A DNA stretch of 64,000 nucleotides, taken from Devriesea agamarum. Its GTDB lineage: Bacteria; Actinomycetota; Actinomycetes; Actinomycetales; Dermabacteraceae. Below the pieces are notes generated by a model. That model saw only the letters and a program-made list of their open reading frames with translations, was not told where the DNA came from and did not search any database. The stretch lies in the NCBI RefSeq assembly GCF_900070355.1, contig NZ_LN849456.1, positions 2,046,001 to 2,110,000 on the forward strand, given 5' to 3'. The position numbers were made by a program, and so were the translations under genes. This document shows positions 10,701 through 17,705 of this stretch, piece after piece. How positions within the stretch are numbered: position 1 is the first letter of the stretch; each line of letters begins with the position of its first letter.

Positions 10701-12467
10701 TACATCGACGGGTTGGGCGAGCTCTTTGCTGCCTGATTGAGCGAGCTCGGTGCTGCCTGGTGTGGTCAGCCCCTTACCGTCGGGCTGGGTGAGAAATTCG
10801 GCGTCGATGAGAAGGGTCATGTCCGAGGCGGTGCGGATGCGTTCTACGCGGTCCTCGGGTTGGTCAACCCCTAGCGGAAGGTAGCAGCAGCCCGCGTAGA
10901 GCACGGCGAGCACCGCTATCACCTGGTCGGGGCCTTTGGGTAGCCGCACACCCACGACGGAACCCGGGTTGGTTTTGTCGGCAATCCGGGCCGCTAGCTG
11001 TTTCACGGCGGTGAGCAGCTGGCGGTAGGTCATGGATCCGTGCGGGTGGTCGGGGTGATCGCCAGGGTCCCACAGCAGCGCGGGGGCATCCGGGGTGCGC
11101 TGTGCCGCGTCCAGGAAAGGCGCGTGCAAAAGTCCGGCGGCGACGGGAGGTGTCGAGTTGACTCGGTGGCGTTCAGCGAGGGTTTGCGGCGGCAGGGTGA
11201 TGAGATGGTCGAGGTCTAGCGCGGCATCGTGTGGATCTGCGGTAGCGAGGGTGTCTAGAGCGGAGCTGAACGTCGCAAACAGCTGTGTAGCGACATCGTG
11301 GTGGAGGGTCCCGCGCCTGATGTCGAATGAGATAGTGATGCCAGCCTGCGAAAACCGGATGATCTGGCAGTCGAGGATGACCTGGGGTGTGGAGGAACGA
11401 ACGCAGCGGAACTCGCCCAGGATGGAGACCACGTCCGGAGGAAATAGCGGGGTGGTGGGCGCATAGGTGAACACGTAGGGCGATAGGCCGCGATGGCCCT
11501 CGGTGGCTAGGGCGTGTCGGAGCTCATCGGAGGCGTCCACGCCGCGCACCAGGCGGTGCCGCAGTTCGTGGCCTGCTCCGGTGGCTAAAGTGGCTAGGTT
11601 CTCGGCGGGTATGGATCGGTACGCGAAGGTCCGGGTGCGGTCGGCGACGTGGTCTTCGCTGCCGCGGGTATCTACCCCGGTGACCGTGAGGATGAACTCC
11701 GGCACCGATGACCATCGGCGCACGCATTCCTCGAAGGTGGCGAGCACGAGGGCGGTGGGGGCGACTCGGAGTTTGCGCGCGTAATCGCTGATTTTCTGCC
11801 ACTGTTCGAGTGGCATGAGGCGTTCTAGTCGGTCAGTAGCCGGTGGTGTGCTCGGCTGGGCGCCTGGTAGTTCCGGGGCGGGCAGAAGAGCGTTGCGGCG
11901 TGGATCGGGCGCGTGGGTGTCTGGTCGCTTGCCCCGTTGGCGCAGACTGCTGCTGAGGTCGGCAAAGGTGTATCGGGGGGCCGTGGAATCGGGTTTCTTA
12001 AGGCCTTCGGCGAGGTCTGCGGCCATGCGGCCGAGGCCGGCGAGATCGGTGACGATGAGGGAGGCCAGTAGATGAATGGTGGTGGTTCCGTCGGGCAGGA
12101 GCGATGCCTGAACGGTCCAGGTTCGCCCGGCTGCGAGGTCGACAGGGAAGTGCATGAGGCGGTTGCGGATGTGTTCCACGGCGGCGTCGGGATCTGCGTG
12201 GGCTCGCAGGTCATGTACCTGCAGGGGGAGTGTCTGCGGTTCTTGATCCACAAGGTGGGTGGGGTCGGGTATGGTTGCCCGCAGTGACGGGTGGCGGTGT
12301 AAGCGTTGCAGAGCCACCTCTAGTGCTTCGGGTGCGATGTGGTTGCCGCCGAACTCGATATAGCCCAGACAGTGTTGACCGCCTAGGGGTTGATTGGGGT
12401 CGGCACCGACCGCGTACGCCGTTTGGATGGGGCTGGCTGCAAACACGCCACTCATATGTCTCCGCAC
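4752..12467 (-). CDS. NRPS, Cy-A-PCP-Cy-MT/E-like-PCP-Cy-PCP
   Basis: Multimodular synthetase expected to condense and cyclize cysteines into thiazolines, resembling HMWP2/PchE but longer. Domains by residue: Cy1 about 10-430, A about 455-935 (YTSGSTGEPKG near 596), PCP1 near 979 (GGDSLLA), Cy2 from about 1084, a methyltransferase-like domain near 1624 (ELGCGTG), PCP2 near 1859, Cy3 from about 1929, PCP3 near 2457, then a repetitive 80-residue tail. The A pocket reads DLYNLSMIWK, the cysteine code. Only one A domain serves three carrier domains, as in HMWP2. The Cy core DxxxxDxxS is intact only in Cy3 (DNAVLDGAS); Cy1 reads SLIVTDLAG and Cy2 SYLPMDARS. There is no N-terminal aryl carrier domain. 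The start is a GTG at 12467; an ATG at 12455 with GGAG four bases upstream is an equally good alternative. An iron box lies 16 bases upstream of the GTG. Confidence 0.95.
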   Translation of the reverse strand: MRRHMSGVFAASPIQTAYAVGADPNQPLGGQHCLGYIEFGGNHIAPEALEVALQRLHRHPSLRATIPDPTHLVDQEPQTLPLQVHDLRAHADPDAAVEHIRNRLMHFPVDLAAGRTWTVQASLLPDGTTTIHLLASLIVTDLAGLGRMAADLAEGLKKPDSTAPRYTFADLSSSLRQRGKRPDTHAPDPRRNALLPAPELPGAQPSTPPATDRLERLMPLEQWQKISDYARKLRVAPTALVLATFEECVRRWSSVPEFILTVTGVDTRGSEDHVADRTRTFAYRSIPAENLATLATGAGHELRHRLVRGVDASDELRHALATEGHRGLSPYVFTYAPTTPLFPPDVVSILGEFRCVRSSTPQVILDCQIIRFSQAGITISFDIRRGTLHHDVATQLFATFSSALDTLATADPHDAALDLDHLITLPPQTLAERHRVNSTPPVAAGLLHAPFLDAAQRTPDAPALLWDPGDHPDHPHGSMTYRQLLTAVKQLAARIADKTNPGSVVGVRLPKGPDQVIAVLAVLYAGCCYLPLGVDQPEDRVERIRTASDMTLLIDAEFLTQPDGKGLTTPGSTELAQSGSKELAQPVDVPDGQLAYIIYTSGSTGEPKGVEIRHRSASNTIADVNARNHVGPTDRSLAVSALDFDLSVYDIFGPLFVGGAVVLISEDSRRDAFRWAELIRAHQVTIWNSVPNLAEMLCVAAEHPLGLRRVLCSGDWIDLGLPGRLAKTAPEATLVAMGGATEAAIWSNEFVITSPADLDPAWSSIPYGVPLSGQRYKVADAKGRDCPDRVAGELWIGGAGVAAGYRGNPDLTSDRFLEADGERWYRTGDLGMWLPGAILVFLGRSDTQVKVRGHRIECGEVEHALRQLPGVHDAVVVPIRNRSALGAVLVGDSPSDTELTAALSSRLPGYMVPAVFAHADQLKLTSNGKTDRRWAEDLLDASHSDTRGRVDGPVAAEWAAVLGIEHPDPDQNFFSAGGDSLLATELCSRLRRLGYAVTVAELFAEPKLRDLDRLCRASRSGAKPTETADPIGSAGPIEPANPWATAGPSPAADPSQTAHPLPAANPSATAGPSATADQTAEWEPDHGPFPLTALQRAYALGADGMVGVVRTPPLFATVLATRDGSALDLSQLSAAAHALVNGLDVLRCRRVDDAEQDVTGPVHVPLRRVKNLIESLRDPHLELEQSPVMELLTDGSPDRVGVRFSYLPMDARSLATVLTCLLDDIAETPRRLPVDPTLDAFRAYTRAAENKEGWAALDAAPDAGDLPPAPALPHRRCENRPVRPASRSLLLTAQSVTKLAAQAQRLGVTESALLLHAFANALGQLTGQARMGITVPVSRRPEGTNTEILGNFTELALCTAGPDIDIHHVHTALGHAASGKAPTSREIIRAGRAAYPVVFTSTIGVASARALADGMLRPVWSVTGTPGVLIDCQVAHQGDGIEIRLDHPDGVLSTDLTDQILTSVADTLDLDSDVTLNLSRPATPSTLETTPHSTAKPSAGLRAASPPMPVSSSTATRPRSLAWQESLLMNARALVNDADVRPGLEPVANAWRAHHRRAEPVEVPQEYAQLLADCLTGRVRATALLEHPELSPQALLLSSAGFEAARRDLVRTLRELPHHADVIELGCGTGLVREAALSALRAVDPDRAATLRWTCVETDTLLRDLALDRGIPARHSAPRERADLVVACASLHRDPRLVTELNRITATRCWIAEIPTVSVASLLSAALLDPEILDEDGPLRPLPHWWQQVEEAGWRPVSVDASDPGLLILHAHANQRAVTSTLAADSAKPATAVTSAALTTQAAPSAPSVTPTQPFAPSTPAAPTREHIRELLGTIWRRHLNVKPETSALSDEADFFALGGDSLIATRVLADLRGAGLALRLVELFNHPQLGDLAELLSQRTDTDLEPRAGSEPPTKEGLSPDKALVRHPLTEVQRAYLTGREPQQLLGGVSAHCYFEFHCPNFDAQRFTDAVATVVARHPGLRTLLRGDAHIVDTVPPVVVEHPDPRAATETEVVDLSERSALMIRWRREHDDTAAIGNGAAITGGTTTGNATATTGNTSETAGNTSDTAGNTAATIGIGMDNAVLDGASMLLVLGDIGRGYVGTTADASAPEPSCALPTTREPAPTQSAPNPDAPSFASHIAAHPWLTGDLPDRDPDQTRVETDRRYWDSVAETLPAAPTLAPRESLAGVEHPHFTRVSAELDASTWQRIKTSAARHGLTPAAVVLASYAAELAQWSGASDLTVNVTRFDRDPSQPGIEKVLGDFTSLIPIGCRHCHQEDLWGLATAIQTDLAEAADHNTTGTLWVQRRILQNTGDPVAAMFPVVFTCGLGLVAEDQNLNDFGFGPMVYASSQTPQTLLDVQVSADQRGLHISADHISELLDTADVQHHLDHMAARLAEAADGRSQVPGNRADTVGQEGRYPDPLFDRIASIWAEVLGLSTLTAVDAAALNFFTAGGDSLRATRCVRLLRERVHPGIDLRMLLVNPNLDQFVGVVSALPNAGPTTDPSRTTDPSRNSDTSPRTGPNRGAESSHGSESSHGTSHTNSPIISPSPTPQPAPLAASDVEEGTL
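4851..4955. repeat. In-frame 18-bp repeats in NRPS C-terminal tail
   Basis: Two pairs of 18-bp units (4851-4886 and 4920-4955) encode a Ser/Thr/Pro/Gly-rich tail after PCP3. The unit length keeps the reading frame. Confidence 0.75.
6250..6333. repeat. Four 21-bp in-frame repeats inside Cy3
   Basis: Four consecutive 21-bp units with core TTACCCG encode a Gly-Asn-Thr-Ala-rich insert directly before the Cy3 catalytic motif DNAVLDGAS. The insert lies inside a folded heterocyclization domain, not in an interdomain linker. Confidence 0.85.
9236..9397. repeat. About nine degenerate 18-bp repeats in PCP1-Cy2 linker
   Basis: Units close to GGCCAGCAGTTGCCGATG repeat with an 18-bp period. They encode a Pro/Ala/Thr/Ser-rich linker between PCP1 and Cy2 of the left NRPS. 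Confidence 0.85.
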
Positions 12468-12482
12468 ATCACTTCTAGATGG

Positions 12483-12501
12483 TTAGCTAAGGCTAACCTA
12501 A
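12483..12501. promoter_or_regulatory. DtxR/IdeR-type iron box
   Basis: TTAGCTAAGGCTAACCTAA matches the 19-bp consensus TTAGGTTAGGCTAACCTAA at 17 positions by my count. It lies 16 bases upstream of the left NRPS start, where a bound iron repressor would block transcription. Confidence 0.9.
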
Positions 12502-12746
12502 CTAACGGTAGTCCCTGGGGTGACACCTCCCCCAAAAAAGTGGCAGTAGCCAGGCCTCATGTGCGACCGATTGGCGTTCTGCCACCCCCATTGGCAGGCG
12601 GTCACGATTGGTAACCGCGCCCACACCGTACCGTTACTGAGAATCGTTTGCAACAATGTGAATTGACTGGGAGTGGCCCGGTATTGCGGTGGGAACGGGT
12701 GGCGGCAAGGGTGGGAGTAGCGGCAGCGGTTGCAGGTGGGGTGGGG

Positions 12747-12764
12747 GCGGTCTGCGCAGACCGC
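12747..12764. promoter_or_regulatory. Perfect 18-bp palindrome
   Basis: GCGGTCTGCGCAGACCGC is its own reverse complement over 18 bases. It sits ten bases before the second iron box and could be an operator for a dimeric regulator. No regulator gene adjoins it in the window. Confidence 0.6.
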
Positions 12765-12773
12765 GTCTCATAT

Positions 12774-12792
12774 ATAGGGTAGCCTTGCTTAA
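12774..12792. promoter_or_regulatory. Probable second iron box
   Basis: ATAGGGTAGCCTTGCTTAA matches the reverse-complement DtxR/IdeR consensus at 14 of 19 positions. It lies 160 bases upstream of the N-monooxygenase start, a sensible place for iron control of the right operon. Confidence 0.6.
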
Positions 12793-12951
12793 ATAAGAAA
12801 CATACCTGTAGCGTAATCCCCGTGCTGGGTTGGTCCTGCTCGTGCAGGGTCCAGTTCCGGTGATCTCGGTCCGGTCCGCTCCGGACTCATAGACACCGGT
12901 CCCACCGACGCGGCATTGCACACGCTCCCTGAGTCCCCTGGAAGGATCTCC

Positions 12952-14418
12952 ATGCCCATCCCTGTCCCGACCCGGGAATACAACCTCGATACTCAGGACA
13001 GTGTTGACATTGACCTGTTGGGCGTCGGCTTCGGCCCGTCAAACATGGCCTTGGCAATTGCGCTGCAAGAACAGGGATGGGCAAGCGCCTCAACCGACGT
13101 CAATGCGACCGATCACCAGCAGACATTCGGTTCCGACCGCGCGCCCCGCGCCCTGTTCTTAGAAGCATCCACCGAAACCACGTGGCACCCGGGCCTGCTC
13201 TTCGAGGACGCCAGCCTCCAGGTGTGCTTTGCCAAAGACCTGGTGAGCTTCCGCAACCCCACCTCACCCTTTAGCTTCCTGAACTTCCTGGTCGACCAAG
13301 GCCGAGTGCACGACTTCTTCAACCGCGGATCCTTCGCCCCGCTGCGCGTGGAATTCATCGCCTACCTGCGCTGGGCCGCCGAACAGCTCGGCCAGTGGGT
13401 CCGCCGGGGTGAACGCGTCGTAGCGGTACGACCGCGGCGTCGAGACGGCGAGATTATCGGCTACGACGTGGACTCCGTGACCGGCGACGGGAACATCACC
13501 ACCCGCCGAGCCCGGCACGTGGTGATTGCAGCCGGACTACGCGCCCACCTTCCCGAGGACTTCCCCGACCACCCCGCCGCCTTCCACAGTGGCGAATATC
13601 TGCACCGCATCGGCGACCTGCGCGACGTGCGCACCGCCGTCGTGATCGGAGGAGGCCAGAGCGCCGCTGAAGCAGCCCTAGAAACCCACCGTCGTTTCCC
13701 GAATGCCACGGTTCACCTGGTGCACTCCAGGTTCGGGCTGATCCCCTCCGACGCCACCCCCTTTGCCAATCGCATCTTCGACAACCCGTCTGTCGACACC
13801 CTCTTCCATGCGCCGGAGCACGTACGCGACCGCCTGCACAGAGTGCACGCCAACACCAATAACTCGGTGGTTCATGAGCACACCCTCCAGGAACTCTACG
13901 ACGCCTGGTACATCGGGTCGTGGACGGGTCGTGAACAGCTCGTGCTGCACGACGTTTCCACAGTGCTGGGGGTGACGGTGACGGAATCCGCTGCATCCCA
14001 GGAAGCCGCCGCACACTCCACCGACAGCGCCCCCTTGCGCGTTGATGTTTTGCATGAAATGGATGGCACACAGATCAGCATTGACGCCGACCTCGTCGTG
14101 GCAGGCACCGGCTACGAACCCGTCGATCCCTCCGCCCTGCTGGGCGAAGCCGCCGCGGAGCTGGTGCGCGATCACGCCGGACGCCTACGTGCCGAGCGTG
14201 ACTACTCGCTGATCTGGAATACCCAGGCTTCGGCGAAGCTGTTTGCTACGGGGGTCACTCAGCACCAGCACGGACTGTCTGTCACGCTCCTGTCCAACAT
14301 TGCGCTGCGCGCCGGGGAAATTATTGAGGCGCTGCACCCAGTCATCGCGGAACCGGAGAGCCGGCCTGTGAATGCAGAACACCTCAGTGCTGTGGCTTTA
14401 ACCGGCCAGGGCCTATGA
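12952..14418 (+). CDS. L-ornithine/L-lysine N-monooxygenase (SidA/PvdA/IucD family)
   Basis: FAD- and NADPH-dependent enzyme that hydroxylates the side-chain amine of ornithine or lysine to give the hydroxamate precursor. The FAD motif GVGFGPSNMA lies near residue 24, the NADPH motif VIGGGQSAAEA near 231, and the late family signature VVAGTGYEP near 382. The 488-residue length is normal. I chose ATG 12952 because GGAAGG lies seven bases upstream; an in-frame ATG at 12916 lacks this. It is the first gene of the plus-strand operon and its stop overlaps the next start (ATGA). The last NRPS adenylation domain downstream carries an N5-hydroxyornithine code, so ornithine is the likely substrate. 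Confidence 0.93.
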   Translation: MPIPVPTREYNLDTQDSVDIDLLGVGFGPSNMALAIALQEQGWASASTDVNATDHQQTFGSDRAPRALFLEASTETTWHPGLLFEDASLQVCFAKDLVSFRNPTSPFSFLNFLVDQGRVHDFFNRGSFAPLRVEFIAYLRWAAEQLGQWVRRGERVVAVRPRRRDGEIIGYDVDSVTGDGNITTRRARHVVIAAGLRAHLPEDFPDHPAAFHSGEYLHRIGDLRDVRTAVVIGGGQSAAEAALETHRRFPNATVHLVHSRFGLIPSDATPFANRIFDNPSVDTLFHAPEHVRDRLHRVHANTNNSVVHEHTLQELYDAWYIGSWTGREQLVLHDVSTVLGVTVTESAASQEAAAHSTDSAPLRVDVLHEMDGTQISIDADLVVAGTGYEPVDPSALLGEAAAELVRDHAGRLRAERDYSLIWNTQASAKLFATGVTQHQHGLSVTLLSNIALRAGEIIEALHPVIAEPESRPVNAEHLSAVALTGQGL

Positions 14419-15536
14419 CGCCCGTACTCACCCCCACCGTTCAAGAGGACGGGGACACAACCAGCCACGACACTCGCCGGGGTCTTGAACCCAACGACCC
14501 CAGGGCCGTGCTCGGAGCGGTCACCAGCAGTGCTCGACGACGCGTGATCGGACTGCTTGCGCTGATTGCCACTTTGGTCATGGTGTGCCTGCTGTCGCTC
14601 GCATTGGGGGCCCGAGACATCGGCATCAGCACGGTGGTGCGCACCATCATGTCCATGCTGTCGGGCAACACACCTACCGGATACGACGCCGTGGTCATCG
14701 CCAACGAGCGTCTGCCCCGAACCATTGTGGGTCTGCTCGTCGGGCTGTGCCTCGGGGCAGCCGGCGCGATCATGCAAGCCATTACCCGCAATCCGCTGGC
14801 CGACGGAGGAATCCTCGGGGTCGAGCTGGGCGCGGCCTGCGCGGTGGTATTCGGCATCGTGTACCTGAACCTGACCAGCACGTTTGCCACCTTCTGGTTT
14901 GCTCTAGTCGGGGCGATGGCGACTGCTGGGTTCGTCTATGCGGTCTCCCGCTGCACGCGGTCGCTGTCCTCCGGGGTGTCGCTGGTGATTTCCGGTGCCG
15001 CCACCGCGGCGATGCTCGGGGCGCTCATTAACCTGCTGATTATCCGCGACGAATCAGCCTTTTCCCGCTACAAATTCTGGTCCATCGGTCAGGTGGCGGG
15101 ACGCGGCGACACCCTCGGGGAGCTGTGGCCTTTTGCCGTGGTCGGGCTGATCCTCGCCCTTTTCAGCGGGCCGACCTTAAACGCGCTGTCGCTCGGTGAA
15201 TCCGTGGCAGCGGGTCTCGGGGTGAAGGTGCACCGGGCTCAGCTGTGGACCGCGTTTGTTGCCGTGATGCTCTGCGCAGCGGCAGTGGCAGCAGCCGGAC
15301 CGATTGCGTTTATCGGGTTGGTCGGAGCCCATCTAGCCCGGCTCGTTGTTGGCGCTGACCAGCGGATTTTAGTGCCATTTGCGATGCTGTTTGGAGCCAC
15401 CGTCTTGGTGGCAGCCGATGTGCTCGGACGATTGGTCCCAGGTCAAGGCGAAATTGCGGTCGGGATTATGACCGCCGTCGTGGGGACTCCGTTCTTTATC
15501 GCGTTGGCCCGTACCCGGAGGCTGGTGGAGGCATGA
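14415..15536 (+). CDS. FecCD-type siderophore ABC permease 1
   Basis: Integral membrane permease (373 residues) of the FecCD/BtuC family, expected to form the channel for ferric-siderophore uptake with the permease, ATPase and lipoprotein encoded downstream. About 70 N-terminal cytosolic residues precede multiple hydrophobic helices. Family segments ERLPRTIVGLLVGLCLGAAGAI and ITRNPLADGGILGVELGA are visible. It overlaps both neighbours by four bases (ATGA), indicating translational coupling. Confidence 0.93.
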   Translation: MTPVLTPTVQEDGDTTSHDTRRGLEPNDPRAVLGAVTSSARRRVIGLLALIATLVMVCLLSLALGARDIGISTVVRTIMSMLSGNTPTGYDAVVIANERLPRTIVGLLVGLCLGAAGAIMQAITRNPLADGGILGVELGAACAVVFGIVYLNLTSTFATFWFALVGAMATAGFVYAVSRCTRSLSSGVSLVISGAATAAMLGALINLLIIRDESAFSRYKFWSIGQVAGRGDTLGELWPFAVVGLILALFSGPTLNALSLGESVAAGLGVKVHRAQLWTAFVAVMLCAAAVAAAGPIAFIGLVGAHLARLVVGADQRILVPFAMLFGATVLVAADVLGRLVPGQGEIAVGIMTAVVGTPFFIALARTRRLVEA

Positions 15537-16606
15537 CCAGCACCCTTGCGCCCGCCCCAGTTCCCGAGCAGGTCAGGACCTCCGCCCAGGTACTGGACAT
15601 GCTGCACGCTCAGCGCCGTCGCCGCCGCACCCGGGCACTTATCACCGCGAGTGTTCTCACCGCGATCCTGCTGATCGGCATGATCGCCGAAATTGTGGTC
15701 GGTGGCAGTGCGCGCATTGAGCTCTCTGAGATCCCGGCGGCGGTAATCGGACAAGGGGAGGGCCTTGCCGACTTCGTGATCTTTGAGACCAGACTTCCGC
15801 GTGCTCTGGCAGCGGTGCTGGTTGGGGCATTGTTTGGGCTATCCGGGGTGATGTATCAGCGGCTGATCGGCAATGTCTTGGCGACCCCCGACATTATTGG
15901 GGTGTCTGCCGGAGCCAGCACCGGCGCCGTGATCGTGATTGTCTCGGCGGCAGCAAGCGGGGTGGCGGTGCAGGCCGGGGCCCTCATGGGCGCGGCCTTG
16001 GCAGCCGCCTTGATTTTCGGACTCAGCTGGAGCAAAGGCTCATCCACCTACCGCCTGGTGCTAGTCGGCATTGGTGTTGGTGCATGTTTCTCTGCTATTA
16101 CCAGTTATTTACTGGCCTTCGCGGGAACCGAGGTGTCAAACCGGGCGATGCGCTGGCTCATCGGTTCTCTATCCGGGGTGCAGTGGGCCGACATTACCCC
16201 ACTGGTGATCACCCTGGTCATTGGAACTTTAGCTGCACTCATCATCGGCCCGTCGCTGGAAACAATACGGCTGGGTGACCCTTTGGCCGCAGCCCTTGGC
16301 ACTCGGGTTCAGTTACTGCGTATTGCGGCACTGGTGCTTGGGGCAAGCCTGGCTGCCATCGCCACCAGCGTCTCGGGTCCGGTCGGATTCATCGCGCTGG
16401 TATCCGGTCCGATTGCGACCCGGCTATTTCCGGAGGGAGGAGTGCTGCCAGCCGCATTAGTTGGCGCAACACTGCTGGTGCTCTCCGACGTCACCGCCCA
16501 GTCGGCTCCTGTGATCAGCCCAATCCCCACCGGGGTGCTTACCGGTCTCGTCGGGGCTCCAATCCTGATGTTCCTGCTCATGAAACGGAAGGCCAATAGC
16601 CGATGA
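15533..16606 (+). CDS. FecCD-type siderophore ABC permease 2
   Basis: Second FecCD-family permease (357 residues) and heterodimer partner of the preceding one. ETRLPRALAAVLVGALFGLSGV and IGNVLATPDIIGVSAGAS match the family's conserved early segment, and GPVGFIALVSGPIATRL is the conserved late segment. Start and stop each overlap a neighbour as ATGA. Confidence 0.93.
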   Translation: MTSTLAPAPVPEQVRTSAQVLDMLHAQRRRRRTRALITASVLTAILLIGMIAEIVVGGSARIELSEIPAAVIGQGEGLADFVIFETRLPRALAAVLVGALFGLSGVMYQRLIGNVLATPDIIGVSAGASTGAVIVIVSAAASGVAVQAGALMGAALAAALIFGLSWSKGSSTYRLVLVGIGVGACFSAITSYLLAFAGTEVSNRAMRWLIGSLSGVQWADITPLVITLVIGTLAALIIGPSLETIRLGDPLAAALGTRVQLLRIAALVLGASLAAIATSVSGPVGFIALVSGPIATRLFPEGGVLPAALVGATLLVLSDVTAQSAPVISPIPTGVLTGLVGAPILMFLLMKRKANSR

Positions 16607-17508
16607 CCACCGTACGCCGCCCATTGGACAGCACGGTCACCGACGCCACGGTCATCGACTCTGCGGTCGCTGGTTCCACGGCGACCGGTTCCACAGCGAC
16701 TGATTCCACGCTCACCGCGCCGAGCCTTTCCGCACACCACCTCGCCGTCGGGTACGGGAACACCCTCGTGATGACCGAGCTCGATCTTGAGATCCCCACT
16801 GGTCAGATCACGGCTCTGATTGGCCCCAACGGATGCGGTAAGTCGACACTGCTGGGAGCTATGGCCCGGCTGCTGCCCGCCCGGCACGGCGCCGTCTACC
16901 TGGATGGTGCTGCGATTCATCGCCTACCCACCCGGGAGGTCGCCAGAAAGCTCGGTCTGCTACCGCAGGCACCCATCGCCCCGGAGGGCATTACCGTAGC
17001 TGAACTCGTCCGTCGGGGCCGGCACCCCTACCGGCGATTCGGTGCCGGGACCAGCGAGGACGATCAGATCGTGGCGCAGGCCCTGGTGCGTACCCACATG
17101 GGCGAATTCGCAACCCGGCCCGTGGATTCACTGTCGGGCGGTCAGCGTCAACGGGCCTGGATCGCGATGGCGCTCGCCCAACGCACCCCGCTGCTGCTGC
17201 TGGACGAACCCACCAGCTATCTCGATATTGCACACCAAATCGAGGTGATGGACCTTCTGGTGGAACTCAACCAGGCAGGAACCACCATTGTGGTGGTGCT
17301 GCACGACCTCAATCAGGCTGCTCAATACGCCCATACCGTCGTCGTCCTCAAAGAGGGGACCATTGTCGGGCTGGGCCGTCCGCATGAGGTGATCACCAGC
17401 TCGTGTGTGCACGACGTCTTTGGGGTGCGGGCACGGGTCATCCCAGATCCGGATACCGGCTCCCCCCTGGTGTTGCCGCGCAGCCGCCACGATGCGACAC
17501 CGTCTTAG
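16603..17508 (+). CDS. Siderophore ABC transporter ATPase (FepC-like)
   Basis: Cytosolic ATPase powering ferric-siderophore uptake. Walker A GPNGCGKS is near residue 73, signature [10 protein letters not shown] near 177, and Walker B LLLLDEPTSYLD near 199, all intact. About 45 extra N-terminal residues, rich in Thr/Ser/Ala/Asp, come from 15-bp repeats and are absent from typical FepC proteins. Coupled to the upstream permease by ATGA. A 197-bp gap with no visible gene or iron box follows before the lipoprotein gene. Confidence 0.94.
   Translation: MTTVRRPLDSTVTDATVIDSAVAGSTATGSTATDSTLTAPSLSAHHLAVGYGNTLVMTELDLEIPTGQITALIGPNGCGKSTLLGAMARLLPARHGAVYLDGAAIHRLPTREVARKLGLLPQAPIAPEGITVAELVRRGRHPYRRFGAGTSEDDQIVAQALVRTHMGEFATRPVDSLSGGQRQRAWIAMALAQRTPLLLLDEPTSYLDIAHQIEVMDLLVELNQAGTTIVVVLHDLNQAAQYAHTVVVLKEGTIVGLGRPHEVITSSCVHDVFGVRARVIPDPDTGSPLVLPRSRHDATPS
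16630..16719. repeat. Six degenerate 15-bp in-frame repeats
   Basis: Units such as TCCACGGCGACCGGT repeat at 15-bp spacing and encode the low-complexity N-terminal extension of the uptake ATPase. Confidence 0.75.
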
Positions 17509-17705
17509 ACCTGACTATCTGTATGGCCGACCTTGTCTACACCTCGACCCGATATGCATCCCAATGTTGTCGTCCTGAGAGCCTGCCCGTCGCCTCGACG
17601 CCCCAGGTAGGCGGCATCCGCTGGATCCCAGCACCCCACCCCATTGCGGCCAGGACACCCTGATCCCGCACCCTCCCCACCACCCCACCAAGGAGTGAGA
17701 CCACC

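Larger units (their letters stand above)
12468..12951. promoter_or_regulatory. Divergent siderophore control region
   Basis: This 484-bp non-coding stretch separates the minus-strand thiazoline NRPS operon from the plus-strand hydroxamate/aryl NRPS operon. It holds a strong iron box beside the left start, a weaker iron box before the right operon, an 18-bp palindrome, and a G-rich run at 12691-12750. No convincing ORF is visible. Confidence 0.8.

Noticed and set aside
12640-12662. Possible Zur/Fur-like site around TGAGAATCGTTTGCA
   Set aside because: The inverted symmetry is weak and the match to Zur or Fur consensus is poor compared with the two DtxR-type boxes.
12691-12750. G-quadruplex candidate
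   Set aside because: G-runs exist but one loop is about nine bases and the region is simply G-rich; not strong enough to call.
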